Assembly: GCA_026692825.1 (NCBI GenBank)
Contig: JAPLOC010000650.1
Coordinates: 1 to 5,533, forward strand
Direction of reading: 5' to 3'
From: Planctomycetota bacterium
Lineage (GTDB): Bacteria; Planctomycetota; Planctomycetia; Planctomycetales; Planctomycetaceae
DNA: 5,533 nt
Made by a program: the position numbers and the translations under genes. Positions 4,008-5,533 of the stretch are shown here, one piece after another (within the stretch, counting starts at the first letter, position 1; every line of letters starts with the position of its first letter). Under the pieces are notes generated by a model that saw nothing but the letters and a program-made list of their open reading frames with translations, was not told the origin of the DNA and made no database searches.

Positions 4008-5533
4008 CTAGGAAATCGGACGACCTCGCCGGGCGTTCTGAACCTTCTTCTTCTCTCCGGACCTCTCCACCAGCCTCCACCAGACTCTCCAGTCCTCCCC
4101 ACTTCCGGCCAGATAGTACTTCAGGAATCGCAGCCTCGTCGTTTGGGAATCGACGCCCTGGACCTGGCAGCTTACCGCCAGGCGAGACAGGTTTTGGACC
4201 GCACGGTGGCGGGGAAGCCGCTTCCAGGATCGAACACCGTCCAGGTCAAGCAACCAGACCCGCGATTCATTGAGGTCATTGGAAACCAGCAGGTTCGCGA
4301 GTTTCAGGTCGCGGTGGTCGAACCCGCAGTTGTGCAGCCGGCGAAGTTGCCCCGCGAGTCGCTTGGATTTGCTGTTCAACCACTCCTGCTGGCTGGAAGT
4401 TGGCAGGCCGGGCAGAACTTCTTGGATGAATTGCTGTGCCGTCTGAGTATTGCCGATCCACTCGGTCGCGAGATAGCCGCGAATTCCGCGCGAGGTGCGG
4501 GTCTCGACACAAAACAGAGGTCGCGGAGTGTCGATTCCCCGGCGTCGTAACGCATGGCCCATTTCCCACGACCGGCGAACCAGTGACCACCGTCCCCGCG
4601 ATAGAATCCGGGCCACCCAGCGTTTGGAAATGACCGACTTCACGCAGGCGGCGATCGGACCGGCGGGACTGGGGAGCTGTGCCAGCGCCACCCGGCAACG
4701 AGCTGTTTGCTTGCAGTACCGCTTGACGGCGTCGGCGGCGAACAGTTGTTCCGGTGACGCGGCGATTTCCCGCAGCCAATCCATCGGCAACGTCGCCAGT
4801 CCACGCAGACGATGGGCTCCCTCCTGAAGAATCCGCACGTGGCGGTTTCCCCGAGCCCACGCACGGTCGGCTCGACGCCAACCGGCGATCGCCCGGTCGG
4901 CCAAGAGAGTTTCGAGCCGAATCAGACGTTCGTACTCCACCGCCCGGGCGTCGAGTGTCCCTGGTTCGGGAGGCCATCCCAACGTGCAGGCTAGTAACTC
5001 TGTTGACGAGTGTGGGGCGACTTCACTCGACCGCAGCGTGAATTCCGACTGATAGGCCCGCCAGAATCGCAGCCGATCACTGCGTGTGGTCTGGCCCACA
5101 AACGTCTGATGCAGTGTCGCCAGTGCGTGCCAGCGATCTGCCTCGCAAATGGCGAAAACCACACGCAGAGCCTGGAGGTCAATCAGAGTGAGAAGCGGCG
5201 AACCGCCGGACGTCGCACCGACGAGCAGATTTCCCGCGTGCAAATCCCGATGGTCTCCGCCCAGTGAGTGCAACCGGCCCAGGAATGTTCCGCAGGCGCG
5301 GATCAGTTCGTGGCGTCGCGTCGGCCGGTGAATTATGGCCGGGACCAGCTTTGGCAAATCGTCGAGCGGAACCGCGTCGCGGACGGCGTGCGACAGAAGC
5401 AGACTTTCGCAGACCGAGCCGTGTCGTCGGATTGTTCCAACGGCGATTGGGCGAAATGTGGTCACACCCCGCTGATTCAATTCGTTCGCGACATCCCGCT
5501 CGTGTTCGGCCCGGGTGGTTCGGAACAGATGTT
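4008..5533 (-). CDS. Tandem double kinase, WaaP/Kdo lipopolysaccharide-kinase-like, 5' partial
   Basis: The frame is open from the TAG at 4010-4008 to the right edge, 508 codons plus two bases, so the true start lies outside the window. A TTG at 5480 is not the start: the 17 codons upstream of it (…LFRTTRAEHERDVANEL) continue the kinase fold. Residues below count from that TTG. Kinase 1 shows the end of helix C and RGVTTFRPIAVG at 4-15, the catalytic loop DHRDLHAGNLLV at 76-87 and the metal-binding Asp in LIDLQ (Asp101). A helical linker of about 110 residues follows. Kinase 2 spans about 245-440: a VAIK-like Lys281 in CVKSV, a helix-C Glu in RSWEM (306), RGIDTPRPL (314-322), the hinge ATEWIG (338-343), DHRDLKLANLLV (388-399) and Asp412 in LLDLDG. 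The end is basic. Relatives (WaaP, KdkA, InaA) phosphorylate lipopolysaccharide core sugars; the substrate here is unknown and a protein substrate cannot be excluded. Both domains retain the Asp, Asn and Asp needed for catalysis. Confidence 0.88.
   Translation of the reverse strand, partial: HLFRTTRAEHERDVANELNQRGVTTFRPIAVGTIRRHGSVCESLLLSHAVRDAVPLDDLPKLVPAIIHRPTRRHELIRACGTFLGRLHSLGGDHRDLHAGNLLVGATSGGSPLLTLIDLQALRVVFAICEADRWHALATLHQTFVGQTTRSDRLRFWRAYQSEFTLRSSEVAPHSSTELLACTLGWPPEPGTLDARAVEYERLIRLETLLADRAIAGWRRADRAWARGNRHVRILQEGAHRLRGLATLPMDWLREIAASPEQLFAADAVKRYCKQTARCRVALAQLPSPAGPIAACVKSVISKRWVARILSRGRWSLVRRSWEMGHALRRRGIDTPRPLFCVETRTSRGIRGYLATEWIGNTQTAQQFIQEVLPGLPTSSQQEWLNSKSKRLAGQLRRLHNCGFDHRDLKLANLLVSNDLNESRVWLLDLDGVRSWKRLPRHRAVQNLSRLAVSCQVQGVDSQTTRLRFLKYYLAGSGEDWRVWWRLVERSGEKKKVQNARRGRPIS

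Noticed and set aside
3890..4102. N-terminal extension of the metallopeptidase to a GTG at 4102
   Set aside because: It would overlap the kinase gene's end, has Arg/Pro/Gly-rich non-protein-like sequence, and would bury the lipoprotein signal peptide 71 residues inside the protein.
3753..4550. 265-codon open frame on the plus strand across the metallopeptidase and kinase genes
   Set aside because: No start signal or domain. It runs antisense to two well-supported genes and spans the gap between them.

Overview
The window looks like chromosomal DNA from a planctomycete. It is GC-rich and carries a DUF1501 protein (a family greatly expanded in Planctomycetes), a lipoprotein metallopeptidase of the DUF1570/peptidase-MA-like type, a membrane-anchored LysM protein, a sugar phosphate isomerase/epimerase-like TIM-barrel protein, and a WaaP/Kdo-kinase-like protein. 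The assignment rests on protein families, not on an rRNA gene, so the species is unknown. No tRNA, rRNA, insertion sequence, phage gene, CRISPR array or recognisable defence module is visible.

Layout, left to right. (1) 1-264, minus: N-terminal 88 residues of a sugar phosphate isomerase/epimerase-like protein, cut by the left edge. (2) 350-1360, minus: a single-pass membrane protein with one LysM domain. (3) 1361-1640: a 280-bp divergent intergenic region holding two perfect inverted repeats, the LysM gene's Shine-Dalgarno sequence, and an extended -10 element placed so close to the next gene that its mRNA should be leaderless. (4) 1641-3032, plus: a complete DUF1501 protein with a Tat-like N-terminus. 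(5) 3029-3889, minus: a small predicted lipoprotein with a HEYTH metallopeptidase site; its stop codon overlaps that of the DUF1501 gene tail to tail. (6) 4008-5533, minus: a large protein with two tandem kinase domains, whose start lies beyond the right edge.

How the genes relate. The kinase and metallopeptidase genes point the same way with a 118-nt gap, so they could be co-transcribed. The LysM and isomerase genes also point the same way with an 85-nt gap, but the isomerase gene may have its own promoter. Three products are predicted to act at or beyond the cytoplasmic membrane (LysM protein, DUF1501 protein, lipoprotein peptidase), and the kinase belongs to a superfamily known for phosphorylating lipopolysaccharide core sugars. 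An envelope theme is therefore possible, but nothing in the sequence proves that the genes work together.

The most interesting element is the double kinase: both halves keep the catalytic HRD Asp, the following Asn and the metal-binding Asp. I did not find convincing evidence of a wholly new multi-gene system.
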